From assembly GCA_002794775.1 (NCBI GenBank), contig NBAY01000015.1, forward strand, positions 248,001-312,000: 64,000 nt of DNA. The letters are read 5' to 3'. Under the pieces are notes generated by a model that was not told where the DNA came from, did not search any database, and saw only the letters and a list, made by a program, of their open reading frames with translations. Of this stretch, positions 44,362 through 56,703 are shown one piece after another. How positions within the stretch are numbered: the stretch's first letter is position 1; the number at the start of each line of letters is the position of its first letter. This stretch comes from Porodaedalea pini. Lineage: Eukaryota; Basidiomycota; Agaricomycetes; Hymenochaetales; Hymenochaetaceae. Position numbers and translations under genes: made by a program.

Positions 44362-47310
44362 ATGTCCAACTACTACTCCCTCGAAGGTTTGACTCTGCTT
44401 GCACATTCTTCTCAGTCCGAGTCTGACATGTTTTGTAGTCCTGCGAGCTCGAGATGTCGTCTACAACAATCAGCGCATCCACAGCAAGATGCCGAACCTT
44501 TACATCAAGGCGCTGGTCGGCGAAGATGTCAATAGGACGGGGGTCATCCAGAACTTGTCACCCAGCTGGAACGAAACTCTCATGTTGTCAGTGTTGCCGC
44601 TGAATTGGCTTCTGAAGTCTTGACTGAATTTCTATTGCAGTCCGTACTTGGAGGCGACCATGGTCCTCAAGATCGAATTATACCATAAATCCTCACTTTT
44701 ATCAGACCTCTGCATCGGATATAACGACGTAGGGCTTATCGAATTATTGCAGAAGTGCGTTGGCGGCGAAGGTACGCTTCGGTCGAGTTTAACCTGATAT
44801 CGAACTGAATTGCAATGCAAATAATAGAATTCCAGCTAACCTTACGCCCGCCGGCTGATCAATCGGCAACCTCCGAAGCCGGTGTTGTCTTTTTACGCCT
44901 TGCGGTCAACGATGAGATGTCTAGCGCCCACCACGCTCTCAGCAGTGCTCGGCAGGATATTGAGCAGCGCGGAATCATGCGGATCGCAGACAGAGGAAAT
45001 GCGGTGATTGACCGTTTTACCTCGCTGAGCAACCCTGCCCAAGCGTACAAAGCTGTGGGAAATCTCTGCACGAAGCTGGATATATATGTAGAATTTCTCA
45101 ATGAAATCTCCGAGGTATGTATTGGCTTTCGGCGCTCAGATTAACGTTGCTAAGTACAATTAGATTCACCCATACTTGAATGCGGCTTGGAAAGTGGCCT
45201 CGGCTCTGTACAATGTCAGTAATATGTATGAACGGTGGCACAAATCATTCTAATCCTGTCTCTGGACAGAGCATATCCAAGCAGTTCAAATGTGACAAGA
45301 AGGCCGTCGATCTCCTGCGTACAATGGAAGATGCATTCTCCTTTGTCCTCGACACCCAGTCGCTTCGTAACAAATCTTCGAATCTCGAGCAAACCATAAT
45401 CAAACTTCTGAAGCAAGCAACCGAGTGTTGTTTGTTCCTGAGGCAATATGCCCGCCATGGGTTCACTGGTACGTTTGCATTCTTCACCAGGCGTTCGCCC
45501 GAGGATAACCTTTTTCAACAGGGCGGATGTTAACTTCAGGCAACAACCTAAAGATAGACGAATTTGCCAAGTCTTTCGTCGATCTGAAAAATGCAATCGA
45601 TTCGGATCTCATTCTCAACACAACTATTCTAGGTGCACAAATGTATCAATGGGTCGAAGCTTTGCGTAAGTGTATGTTGAATGCCGTGACTAAGCTCCGC
45701 TAAACTTCGCAAAACCAGATCTCAAGGACAAACTTGACCCTCGTCAACTGAATGCTTTCGACCGTCCCCGATGCCTTCCTGGGACACGTGTCGAAATACG
45801 AAACCAGATTATCGGCTGGTTCTTTTCGGAAACTATTCAGAATACGCTTTGGCTATATGGTGTGGCCGGGTCTGGGAAAAGTACCGTCACGATGACCATC
45901 GCGAGGGACTTACAGGATATGTCTCGCCTCGGATGCTTCCTATTTTTTGTACGAGGAAAGAGCGAGCCAGATTCCTTGATACGAACCATTGCGTACAATC
46001 TTGCTTCCTTTGATTCTTCTATCGCCCCGTTCTTCCTGACTGCTATTGAGCGAAATCGCAATATCGCATTAGCGCCAGCCGAGGACCAGTTCGAGCAGCT
46101 CCTCTTGCGACCACTTATTTCAGCTGCACCCTCCGTCCAAGGGCCCATCGTAATCATCCTCGATGCTCTGGACGAGTGCGGTACTCCTCATGATAGGCAG
46201 AGGTTGATGCAGCTTTTTCGGGACAAGCTTTGGGAAGTGCCTCCGAAGTTCCGGTTCCTCATTACAAGTCGACGAGAACCAGACATTGTCGAGGCGTTGT
46301 CAACTCAACCACTTTTTGTCCGTACGATCGAATTGGACAACACCTCGGGCGCTAGTCGAGCTGACGTTCATCGATACATTTGCCATGAGATGCATCGAGT
46401 CGTTCGCGCCAAGGTGCCTGTATCACCAAAATGGCCATGGGACACGAATATGACAGTTCTTGACAAGGCAGCAGATGGGCTATTCATTTGGGCGTCGACG
46501 GCTGTGAAATTGATCTCAATCAGTGACGATCCATTCAGAAAACTCGAGGAACTGGTCACAGAATCGCATAGTCTGGTACGTTCCGGCCTCGCTGGCCTGT
46601 ACAAGGATGTTCTTCGAAGTTCAGGAATCGACTGGGATGACGAAATATCGAGGATTCGGTTTTCACAAGTCTTTGGTCTAATTCTCGCTTGCGAGGCTCC
46701 TCTGACGGACACCCTTATTGACGGGCTTCTGGGATTCCCGCCCGAGAGATCGTGTAGCCTGATCTTCTCGAAGCTACAGTGCCTGCTTTCGTATTCATCT
46801 GGTGCCCCTATCCGCCTTTTCCACACTTCTTTCTACGATTATCTCACATCACCGGATCGGATCGCGGATCCTTGGTACATCGAACTTCCTATGTCTGGGG
46901 AGCCATTAACCCCCGCTATGTTGTACTTCGAGACGATGAAGATGGAGCTTAGGTTCAACATTTGCGACATCGAGACGTCATATCTGCCGAATAACCGCAT
47001 CCCCGGGCTTCAAGATCGTATCGAAACGAACATAACACCAAAGTTGGCTTACGCTTGCCGTGCATGGGCTCATCATCTTCGTGAAACCTCGTTTACACCT
47101 ACATTACTGGAAGAACTATCCGACTTTCTCCATAATCGACTTTTGTTCTGGCTTGAAGTATTGAGCCTTACTGGCAAGCTCGATGTCGCTGGTCCACTAT
47201 TGGATGCCGCTCAATCATGGACTACGGTGAGAAGACATTTACGTCGATACAGTTTGAGTAATATCACTGACCATGAAGTAGGAACACGATACGAGAACTT
47301 CAGCTTACCT
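44362..47310 (+). pseudogene. NLR3 part 1: C2-like and NACHT domains
   Basis: The N-terminal exons (MSNYYSLE, YIKALVGEDVNRTG, SPSWNETLM) and the helical linker lead to NACHT with GVAGSGKST at 45859-45885 and an intact Walker B IILDALDECG (GAT at 46162-46164). The arm LFHTSFYDYLTSPDR and the conserved helical block (FLHNRLLFWLEVLSLTG) follow. The frame is open for about 480 codons and then runs into transposon sequence at 47311. Of the three paralogues this NACHT domain looks the most intact. It continues at 52680 and 57728; the insertions separate it from its WD40 repeats, so only a C2-NACHT protein could be made. Confidence 0.85.
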
Positions 47311-47699
47311 CATCAGGAAAAACCTCCCGCTCAGAAACCCTTAGAAAGTTATTAGAATTGTAGGAAATTGTAGAATCTTTGGAATGTCATGAGAATGAAG
47401 TCCAAAATTTAGAAAACTTGTAGAATTTCATGGAAAATTGTCCAAGTTTTGGAATTGAACAGAATCGGCAGCTTGAAATTTAGAATATGGATAGAAAAAT
47501 GATACACCTCATAGATTCTATGGAATTTTGTAGAATAAAAAACTGATTGTGGAATTCATTAGATTTTGCCATGGCTTGACAAAGGTGCAGGTACTAGATT
47601 GGTTTCTTGGGCCTATACTAGGACCCATGAACTATCTGCAGGTTACAGTGTTTTTCATAGGTCTTGAGACATGTGAAGATCACAAAATTTGAGCATTTC

Positions 47700-48352
47700 A
47701 ACACCTCAAAAACTTGTAAAATCCATATCTCTGTCAATTCTTCACAGAATCAGTTCAAAAATGTTGCCAAATTTATTTTTCAACAGCTTCTAAATGTTTG
47801 TGAGCTTAGTAGACAGAAGGTGGAATATTGAGGCTGCAGTAGTGAGAGTGGGTGTTTTTCTAGAAAAACTCCTTCCCTGATTTTTCCTGAGCTCAATTTT
47901 GAAGCTAATAACATGAATCTTGTTGGAGAATGGTCTATATATTATACTGTTGATTTTATGAGAGATGAACTAGAGTGAATGTCTCCTCTTGTCCTGTTTG
48001 ACTGTTGTGCTGAAACTCTCAAACTTACCCAAATTTGCTTGACTCAGACAGTTGTCAAAAAATTGCCTGCATTGTTATAAGCCATCTATGATTTAATATA
48101 CAATATAGATACCATTCTCCAACAAGTTTCATGTCATTAGCTTCAAAATTGAGCTTAGGAAAAATCAGGGAAGGAGTTTTTCTAGAAAAACACCCATTCT
48201 CACTACTGCAGCCTCAATATTCCACCTTCTGTCTACTAAGCTCATGAAAGTCTTAGAAACCATTCAAACATAAATTTAGCAACTTTTTTGAAGAGTTTTT
48301 GTGAAGAACTGAGTGAGATATGATGTATTTTGTATTTGGAGGTACTTCAGGT
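47700..48352. repeat. Foldback inside TIR element A
   Basis: The arms, about 250 bp each, pair CAGAAGGTGGAATATTGAGG...CTCCTTCCCTG with their complement around a unique centre near 48020. An equivalent structure exists in element B at 56690-57345. It is AT-rich and non-coding. Confidence 0.8.
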
Positions 48353-48369
48353 GACAAAAACTGCTAAGT

Positions 48370-48680
48370 CCAATTTCCCACACCTGGATGCGTCATCCAC
48401 AGAAGAGGTGTGGGAACTTGATCACATGTATGTTGGTTTTGACACGATGCGCCACACATAGTCTTCACATCTGCTGCTACTCCAATATGTCTGGCGCCGA
48501 TGTCCTTACAGAATGTCTGAAAATACCCTCGATCACATCCACCACAACCATCACGCACACAGCAGTAGCCTCGCCGGCTGCCTGGTGGGACACACTCACT
48601 GCCGCAGGCAACACGCCATCCGACTTCTGACTTTCAACTTGCTCATCTTCAAGCCGAAGACCGTAAAGTCTGAACTTCTC
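48370..48680 (+). other. Unidentified captured fragment in element A
   Basis: The segment corresponds to 56383-56703 in element B. There a 106-codon frame is open on the minus strand and includes FPHLDASSTEEVWELDH and ASPAAWWDALTAAGNMPSDF. In A the frame is broken. I do not recognise the source gene. It precedes eIF4G in the same orientation, so it may be a third captured host fragment. Confidence 0.4.
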
Positions 48681-50735
48681 TGCACTGAACAAACTGTCAA
48701 GTGAAGAGCGCTTCATGCGCTCGACGTCAATGAGTGGTGGGCACGGTGGCCTTCCATTCGCAGGTGGGTGTCCATCGCCTATGGTTCACTCTTCCAGTCA
48801 GGTGGCGCAGGCGCTGTGGGCAACAAGCGTATGCGTAGGAAATGTGGCAGTTCAACACTCAACGAGTCGGACCGTATCAATGCTTCTGCCAGTCCATTCA
48901 AGTGAATGCTACTTCCTCCTTCGAACATGTCACGCCGCTCGAGCAGTCTGCAAACCGCTGGGTCGTGGGCAGCACGTCCAGGTGTGGGGCCTCAATTGAC
49001 ACAGACTCACCCGAGATTGTGGACAAGAAAGTCCATTTGCTGCTCAGCAAGCCCACTATGGAGAAGTTGGAGTCCATCTCAAACCAGATCATTGCGTGGG
49101 CAAACAAGAGTAAGAGTGAGAAGGATGGGTGTATGCTCATTCAGCTCATTTGGCTTGTATTCGAGAAGGTGACGGATGAGGCAGCCTGGAGTGAGATGTA
49201 TGCTCGCTTGTGCCATAGGATGATGGAGCAGATCAGTCCGAACGTGCAGGATGATGGAATCCGCAATGCTGAGGGCAAGCCGATTACAGGTGATCAACTT
49301 TTCCGTAAGTACCTTCTGAATCGCTGTCAGGAAGACTTCGAGCGCGGCTGGACGCAGAAGGAGTCGATGGCGGCAGCGGCTCTCGTGAAGACAACAGAGG
49401 ATCAGGCTGTTAAGGATGCCAATGAAAAGGAAGAAAACAGGGAGGCTGGCGAGAGTGCGCTGTACTCGGACGAATACCACACTGCTCAGAAGGCCAAGCG
49501 TCAAGGTCTTGGACTCGTCAAGTTCATCGGTGAGCTCTTCAGTCTTCAGATGCTCATGGAACGTATCATGTATGAGTGTATCAAGAAGCTGCTCAGCAAC
49601 GTCGACAATCCCGAGGAGGAAGAGATTGAAAGTTTATGTAAACTACTGACAAGTGTTTGTCAGGTGCTCGATACCTCTAAGGCTCGCAGACAGATGGATG
49701 TCTATTTCAGTCGGATGAAGGAGCTTGTGAAGAGCAGCAACGTGTCGTCTCGTATGCAGTTCATGTTACAAGTGTGTACCTTCTGTTTCATAGTCTTTCG
49801 TTGAGCTGACTCTCGTGGACAGGATGTGATTGAATTGTGGGTAAGGAAACGGACTACCCGCAACTTGGTCACTGCTCCGTTGCCAATGGCCCAGATTCAT
49901 GAGGCGGTACGCACTCTTGCTTGTTACTCAATTTTACTTGTGCTTACCAATATACAGGCCGCGAAAGAGAAGGCACAACAGGAGCAACATAACTTAGCAT
50001 GGTCGGCCATGTCTCGTGGTGGTTCATGCCGTGGTCATGATCGTGACGGAAATGCTCAAGTGGGTTCCGACAGATGGGCTGTTGCCTCTGGTCCTTCGAG
50101 GCCTGCAAACAAGGCGGGCGATCTGACAAACTTTGGCAGAATTCAGAATAGCAGTGGCACCATGAACTTCAGACCAGCTAGCGTCTTCACGAAGAAGGGA
50201 GACAGCAAGCGCAACAGTGCGGGCCTTTCAAGGACAAATTTGAACACAAACATGTTCCAGATGCTGCAGGCCGTTGAGGCCGCTAATGAGGCTCCTACTG
50301 CATCCTCGTCTCGTCCAAGTCGCCCGTCAAGCCGCACAAGGAGCGTCGACTTGACCCACAACGCACCTGTGGAACCTGCCCAGCCTACTCAGTGTCCCAG
50401 ACTTAACCTGCTTCCACGTTCGACCCGTAGGGGAGAAGTCGGAGAATAGTCCCACTGAGACTCATGATGGCGAGGAGGGCGAGGAGGGTGAGATTCTCAA
50501 GAAGGACTCTGGGGAAATCGTTGATGTCGAAGGAGCAAGCGGAAAAGAAGATTGACCAGGACCGCAAGGAGTTCTTCGCTATCCGCGATCTCGACAATGT
50601 GGAAGAGTATTTCTCTGCACTTCCCTCGGAGCATCAACATCTTCTCGTCGAGAAGCTTGTCATGTCTGCTATTGAGGCGAAGGAGGCTGATGCCAAACTC
50701 GTTGCCGACCTGTTTGAGCGTGCACCGTATCATCG
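48680..50735 (+). pseudogene. eIF4G fragment (MIF4G domain) captured in element A
   Basis: The fragment starts within eIF4G at LNKLSSEERFMRS. After one frame change near 48890 it is open from about 48900 to 49800 and encodes the whole MIF4G domain: AWANKSKSEKDG, FEKVTDEAAWSEMYARLC, GDQLFRKYLLNRCQEDFERG, YSDEYHTAQKAKRQGLGLV, NPEEEEIESLCKLLTSV. Retained introns at about 49770-49822 and 49908-49958 precede the AAKEKAQQEQ helix and the Arg/Gly/Ser-rich tail with GDLTNFGRIQ. The start of the MA3 region (EADAKLVADLFERA) follows before prolyl-tRNA synthetase sequence takes over near 50735. MIF4G binds eIF4A and RNA. The domain frame is unbroken although the rest is decayed. Confidence 0.85.
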
Positions 50736-50739
50736 CTGC

Positions 50740-52425
50740 TACCAACCCGTTCAATGCGAATGTCGCTTCCTCGTCGAAACCGATGCCAACACGTCCCCGA
50801 AGGTTGTCACGGTCCTTGATGCATCGCTTGCATCATTGATTTCCCCCTTTGCCATACATGCACTCGCCTCCAATTCTACTGTCTTCCTCTCTGGAACCAA
50901 CATTGCTTCATACTTGCGTGTTCTCAGAACTGGGGAGATCAAGCTTCACTAAGTAGACTTCGTGACACTCAAGGCCGATGCTGCGGTGCCTGCTCCACCC
51001 ATGTCTGCAATTGCCATCCAGGAAAAGGCAGCGAAAGAGGAAGGGAGAAACGACGGCACCGTGAAGGCTGCATTAGGCGTGAAGAAAGAGGTCGACTTTG
51101 TGCTGATTGTTTTGTAATCCCTCACTTAGTGCTGACAAGTATCATAGGTGCTGATCAAGGTCGATATGACATGCGTCTTCAGAGGGAGCTCCGAGCTTGA
51201 GGAGCCCATAGCAATCTGTCCGACTACAGAAACAGCCATGTATCCCTACTACACCAAATGTATCAAGAGCTATCGTGATCTACCCCTCAAGCCCAACCAG
51301 TGGATCAGTGTTGCGTGCTGGGAGTCCAAGAGCCCCCAGCCGTTCCTCTGTACGTGCAAGTTCCTATGACAGGAAGGCCACACTGTGCATCTCACGAAGG
51401 AGGCCGACACTGAAGTACGGGAAATTCTCAATTTACATCGTCGTGTGTACGAGGTGCTGCTTACCATACTCGTCATCACAGGCATCAAGTCGGACAAGGA
51501 GAGGTTTGCCAGTGGTCTTTACATGACGACCGGCCGTGGCATCCAAGCTGCGATGTCGTATTGCCTTGGCCAAGACCTCTCACGGCCAGAGATGTTCAAC
51601 GTCGTGGTCGAAGACCTGAACAATCCGCAGGGTTCGGGTCCGAACGGTGGTAAATTATTCTGTGGCAGAACTCGTGAGGCCTTAGCACACGCATGGTCGG
51701 AATCATGGTCATGATTCGTGGTGACAACCAGGGTCTTGTTCTCCCATCATGCATCGCTCACGTCCAAGCAATCATTGTCCCCTGCGGTATCACCATGCGC
51801 ACTAATAAGCAGGAGTTATACGACCGCTGTGAGGAGCTCGCAAAGACGCTCAGGAAAGTGCGAAGGTGGATGTACGGAGCGGCGACACTCCTGGCTACAA
51901 GTTCAACGACTGGGAATAGAAGGCACGAAAATTCAATTATCCCTTATTTCTCGGTTTTCCTGTGGTCTTACAAATGGCTTTTTGTCCAGGTGTTCCACTT
52001 TGCCTTGAACTCGGTCTGGTTGATATCCAGAAGAAGCAAATACTTTCTGTGCGACATGATACGGGCTTGAAGGAGACTGCCGTACCTGCACTTCTCAAGA
52101 CTATCCAACAGGAGATGTTCGAGCATGCGAAGGCAAGGTACATGTCTTGCCTGCGCGTCGTGACAATGGGATGATGTCGTGCTGACATTGCTTCATACTT
52201 GTGTGCTCTCAAAACCGGCGAGACCAAGCTTCACAAGGTAGATTTTGTGGAACTCAAGACCGATGCTGCGGCGCGCCTTACATCATCGCATGTACAAAAG
52301 GAGCTGCTTGCCGTACCCATCATCCCGGGCATCAAGTCTGAGAAGAAGTTTGCTGGTGGTCTCTACATGATGACCGTGAAAGGCTTCATTCCGACGACCG
52401 GCCATGGCATCCTTTTAGTTTAGAA
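50740..52425 (+). pseudogene. Prolyl-tRNA synthetase fragment captured in element A
   Basis: Eukaryotic-type prolyl-tRNA synthetase blocks appear in order. They are an N-terminal segment FLSGTNIASYLRVL with GEIKLH, then [19 protein letters not shown] (class II active-site strand) and a motif 2 region in which arginines are replaced ([16 protein letters not shown]). Next come [37 protein letters not shown] and the anticodon-binding part ([13 protein letters not shown]..., GVPLCLELGLVDIQKKQ). Stops and frame changes are many. TGA replaces TGG before QEGHT near 51368, shared with element B. Another frame break at the WQNS block near 51660 is also shared. A duplicated 3' piece (52180-52425) repeats earlier blocks (LKTGETKLHKVDF, VPIIPGIKSEKK). 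Confidence 0.82.
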
Positions 52426-52679
52426 TTTGTTTAAATACACTCAATTGCCACAAGAATCTGTAAGAAAATGATTGAAAAGTTTGGAATGCCACCTAAAACC
52501 AGTAAGAAATGGTGTGAAATGCTATTAGAATTTATTGGAATACATAGAATCTGCTCATAAATCGTACGATGCTTGGGATTCCATTGGAATCAGAATCGGC
52601 CAGAATCCGTTAGAATTGCTTGAATATTCTACAGATTCTATATATTCTACGGTTTCTGACCGGGAGGTTTTTCCTGATG

Positions 52680-53194
52680 CTGGAAAGCACCCGCGTTCAT
52701 TTTTGCCGTCGATCTCAAAAAGCACACCGCACATCTATGTTTCCATGCCTGCTTTTATGTCAGACGGAACGGAAATATCACATCATCTAAAAAAGCATTC
52801 ATCTTCGCTAGTCCGTGTAGATCGAAGAGGAGCCCGAAAGGAGTCAGCAGAATTCGAGACTTTTGAAGGACACACGAGTTGGGTCTTGTCCGTTGCATTC
52901 TCGCCTGATGGCAACCGAATCGTCTCAGGCTCCCGGGATGAGACTATCAGAGTGTGGGATGCAGAAAACGGCCAGCTCGTCTCTGGACCCTTCGAAGGAC
53001 ACACGGACTGGGTCTGGTCCGTTGCATTCTCGCCCGATGGCAACCGAATCGTTTCAGGCTCCTTGGATTGGACTATCAGAGTCTGGGGTGCAGAGAGCGG
53101 CCAGCCCGTCTCTGGACCCTTCGAAGGACACACGGGCTGGGTCTTGTCCGTTGCATTCTCGCCTGATGGCAAACGAATCGTCTCAGGCTCCTAC
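52680..53194 (+). pseudogene. NLR3 part 2: linker and first WD40 repeats
   Basis: This segment lies between the two TIR elements and continues NLR3 part 1. It holds the linker (SISKSTPHIYVSM) and two and a half WD40 repeats of the standard 43-residue type. A 10-bp deletion relative to NLR2 lies just after the junction (TACTAGTCGA missing). The third repeat stops after SGSY at the second insertion and resumes at 57728. Confidence 0.85.
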
Positions 53195-53444
53195 CATCAG
53201 GAAAAACCTCCTGGCCGGAATCCCTGGAATCCCTGGAATCAGCTGGAATATTTGAGCAATTCCAGCCAATTTGGAGGTATTCCAATTCCGCACGATTCCC
53301 AAGCATCGTTCCAGATTTGAGTAATTTGACTAGTTTCCGATACCTTTCTACACATTTTTATTCACATTCTTACTGCATTCCAAACTTTTCAATCATTTTC
53401 TTACAGATTCTTGTGGCAATTGAGTGTATTTAAACAAATTCTAA

Positions 53445-54960
53445 ACTAAAAGGATGTTACGGCCGGTCGTCGGAATGAAGCCTTTCACGGTCATCATGTA
53501 CAGACCACCGGCGAACTTCTTCTCAGACTTGATGCCCAGGATGACGGGTACGGCAAGCAGCTCCTTTTGTACATGCGACGATGTAAGGCGCGCCGCAGCA
53601 TCGGTCTTGAGTTCCACAAAATCTACCTTGTGAAGCTTGGTCTCGCCGGTTTTGAGAGCACGCAAGTATGAAGCAATGTCAGCACGACATCATCCCATTG
53701 TCACGACGCGCAGGCAAGACATGTACCTTGCCTTCGCGTGCTCGAACATCTCCTGTTGGATAGTCTTGAGAAGTGCAGGTATGGCAGTCTCCTTCAAGCC
53801 CGTATCACGTCGCACAGAAAGTGTTTGCTTCTTCTGGATATCAACCGGACCGAGTTCAAGGCAAAGTGGAACACCTGGACAAAAAGCCATTTGTAAGACC
53901 ACAGGAAAACCGAGAAATAAGGGATAATTGAATTTTCGCGCCTTCTGTTTCCAGTCGTTGAACTTGTAGCCAGGAGTGTAGCCGTCCCGTACATCCACCT
54001 TCGCGCTTTCCTGAGCATCTTCGCGAGCTCCTCACAGCGGTCGTATAACTCCTGCTTATTAGTGCGCATGGTAATACCGCAGGGGACAATGAGTGACACG
54101 TGATGGGAGAACAAGACCCTGGTTGTCGCCGCGAATCATAACCATGATTCCGACCATGCGTGTGCTAAGGCTCCACGTGTTCTGCCACAGAATAATTTGC
54201 CACCGTTCGGACCCGTACCCTGCGGATCATCCAGGTCTGAGACCACGACGTTGAACATCTCTGGCCGTGAGAAGTCTTGGCCAAGGCAATGCGACGTCGC
54301 AGCTTGGATGCCACGGCCGGTCATCGTGTAAAGACCACCGGCAAACTTCTCCTTGTCCGACTTGATGCCTGTGATGACGAGTACGGTAAGCAGCACCTCG
54401 TACAAGCGATGATGTAAATTGAGAATTTCCCGTACTTCAGTGTCGGCCTCCTTCGTGAAATGCGCAGTGTGGCCTTCCTGTCATAGGAACTCGCTCGTAC
54501 GGAGGAACGGCTCGGGGCTCTTGGACTCCCAGCGCGTAACACTGATCCACTGGTTGGGCTTGAGGGGTAGATCACGATAGCTCTTGATACATTTGGTGTA
54601 GTAGGGATACATAGCCGTTTCTGTAGTCGGACGGATTGCTATGGGCTCCTCAAGCTCGGAGCTCCCTCTGAAGACGCATGTCATATCGACCTTAATCAGC
54701 GCCTATAATACTTGTCAGCACAAAGTGAGGGATTACAGAACAATCAACGCACGTTCGTATACCAACCCAGAAAGTCGACCTCTTTCTTCATGCCAATAGC
54801 AATTTTCACCGTGCCGTCAATTCTCCCTTCCTCTTTCGTTGCCCTTTCCTGGGCGGCAATCGCAGACGTGCACACAGCAGGCACCACAGCCTCGGCCTTG
54901 AGTTCCACGAAATCTACCTCGTGAAGCTTGGTCTCCCCGTTTCGAGAGCACGGCAGTATG
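53445..54960 (-). pseudogene. Prolyl-tRNA synthetase fragment in element B
   Basis: The content parallels element A on the opposite strand: [30 protein letters not shown], motif 2 [17 protein letters not shown] (one arginine kept here), GGLYTMTGRGIQAATSHCLGQDFSRPEMFN, then the anticodon-binding part and the duplicated tail near 53640-53450. The TGA before QEGHT (about 54478) is shared with A, so it predates the split of the two copies. Other breaks are private to each copy. At the WQN-W position B keeps TGG where A has TGA. Confidence 0.82.
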
Positions 54961-55049
54961 AAGCAATGTTGGTTCCAGGGAGGAAGACAGTAAAATCAGA
55001 GGCGAGGGCATGTACGGCGAAGAGAGAAGTCGATGATGTGAGTGCTCAA

Positions 55050-56365
55050 CACTCACCCATCTCCTTGATTCTTGCGTTGAGCCGTTCTGTTGGCAAGTAA
55101 GAACCTGAAGTTATGTTGCTCCTGTCGTGCCTTCTCTTTCGCGGCCTGTATAAAGGTAAGCACAAGTGAAATTGAGTAACGAAGCAAGAGCGCGTACAGC
55201 CTCATGAATCTGGGCGATTGTCGACGGAGCAGCGACCAAGTTGCGAGTAGTCCGTTTCCTTTCCCGCAATTCAATCACATCCTGTCCAAGAAAGTCAGCT
55301 CAACGAAAGGCTATGAAACAGAAGGTATGCACTTGTAACATGAACTACATACGAGACGACACGTTGCTGCTCTTCGCAAGCTCCTTCATCCGACTGAAAT
55401 AGACATCCATGTGTCCGCGAGCCTTAGAGGTATCGAGCGCCTGACAAACACTTGTCAGTAGTTTACATAAACTTTCAATCTCTTCCTCCTCGGGATTGTC
55501 GACGTTGCTGAGCAGCTTCTTGATACACTCATACATGATACGTTCCATGAGCATCTGAAGATTGAAGAGCTCACCGATGAACTTGACGAGTCCGAGACCT
55601 TGACGCTTGGCCTTCTGAGCAGTGTGGTATTCATCCGAGTACAGCGCACTCTCGCCAGCCTCCTTGTTTTCTTCCTTTTCGTTGGCATCCTTAACAGCCT
55701 GATCCTCTGTCGCCTTCACGAGAGCCGCTGCCGCCATCGACTCCTTCTGCGTCCAGCCGCGCTCGAAGTCTTCCTGACAGCGATTCAGAAGGTACTTACG
55801 GAAAAGTTGATCACCTGTAATCGGCTTGCCCTCAGCATTGCGGATACCATCATCCTGCACGTTCGGACTGATCTGCTCCATCATCTTATGGCACAAGCGA
55901 GCATACATCTCACTCCAGGCCGCCTCATCCGTTGCCTTCTCGAACACAAGCCGAATGAGCTGAATGAGCGTACGCCCATCCTTCTCACTCTCACTCTTGT
56001 TTGCCCACGCAATGATCTGGTTTGAGATGGACTCCAACTTCTCGATAGTGGGCTTGTTGAGCAGCAAATGGACTTTCTTGTCCACAATCTCAGGTGAGTC
56101 TGTGTCAATTGAGGCCCCACACCTGGACGTGCTGCCCGCGGCCCAGCGGTTCGCAGACTGCTCGAGCGGCGCGACGTGTTCGAAGGAGGAAGTAGCATTC
56201 ACTTTGAACTGATTGGTAGAAGCGCTGATATGGTCCGACTCGTTGCGTGTTGAGCCGCCACATTTCCTACGCGTACGCTTGTTGCCCACAGCGCCCACGC
56301 CACCTGACTGGAAGAGCGAACCATAGGCGATGGACACCCCCTTGCGAATGGACAGTTTGTTCAGT
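55050..56365 (-). pseudogene. eIF4G fragment (MIF4G domain) in element B
   Basis: A 330-codon frame is open from about 56337 to 55345. It covers RKCGGSTRNESDHIS, APLEQSANRWAAG and the full MIF4G domain with fewer substitutions than in A ([20 protein letters not shown]). After a retained intron the sequence runs through a diverged IELRERK-like block and AAKEKARQEQHN. It then jumps near 55090 into prolyl-tRNA synthetase-linked sequence, because the Arg/Gly tail and MA3 start seen in A are deleted. A 15-codon stretch of the N-terminal side (around MRSTSMSGG) is also missing. Confidence 0.85.
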
Positions 56366-56382
56366 GCAGAGAAGTTCAGACT

Positions 56383-56703
56383 TTATGGTCTTCGGCTTGA
56401 AGATGAGTAAGTTGAAAGTTGGAAGTCGGACGGCATGTTGCCTGCAGCAGTGAGTGCATCCCACCAGGCGGCCGGCGAAGCTACCACTTCGTGTGTGATG
56501 GTTGTAGTGGATGTGATCGAGGGTTTTTTCAGACGTTCTGTAAGGACGTCGGCACCAGACATATTGGAGTGGCAGCAGATGTGAAGGCGTGTCGCGTCAA
56601 AACCAACATACATGTGATCAAGTTCCCACACCTCTTCTGTGGATGACGCATCCAGGTGTGGGAAATTGGACTTAGCAGTTTTTGAAAGTGCCTCCAAATA
56701 CAA
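56383..56703 (-). other. Unidentified open fragment in element B
   Basis: A 106-codon frame is open here with EEVWELDHMYVGFD, MSGADVLTERLKKP and SPAAWWDALTAAG. Its counterpart in A (48370-48680) is broken. It lies directly upstream of the eIF4G piece in the same orientation. The source is unknown; it may be non-coding sequence that happens to be open. Confidence 0.35.

Larger units (their letters stand above)
47311..52679 (+). mobile_element. Pack-type TIR element, copy A (5.37 kb)
   Basis: The ends are inverted repeats: CATCAGGAAAAACCTCC is identical at both ends, extending with TCAGAAACC to about 28 bp with one mismatch. A CT dinucleotide flanks both sides (47309-47310, 52680-52681), and the paralogues NLR1 and NLR2 give the unoccupied site. 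Subterminal regions are rich in TAGAAT/GGAAT-like short motifs. Inside lie a foldback, an unidentified fragment, an eIF4G fragment and a prolyl-tRNA synthetase fragment, the last two in the same orientation. No transposase is seen, so it is non-autonomous. The 2-bp target duplication and subterminal motifs suggest the CMC (CACTA-like) superfamily, but the terminus is not the canonical CACTA/CACTG. Confidence 0.85.
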
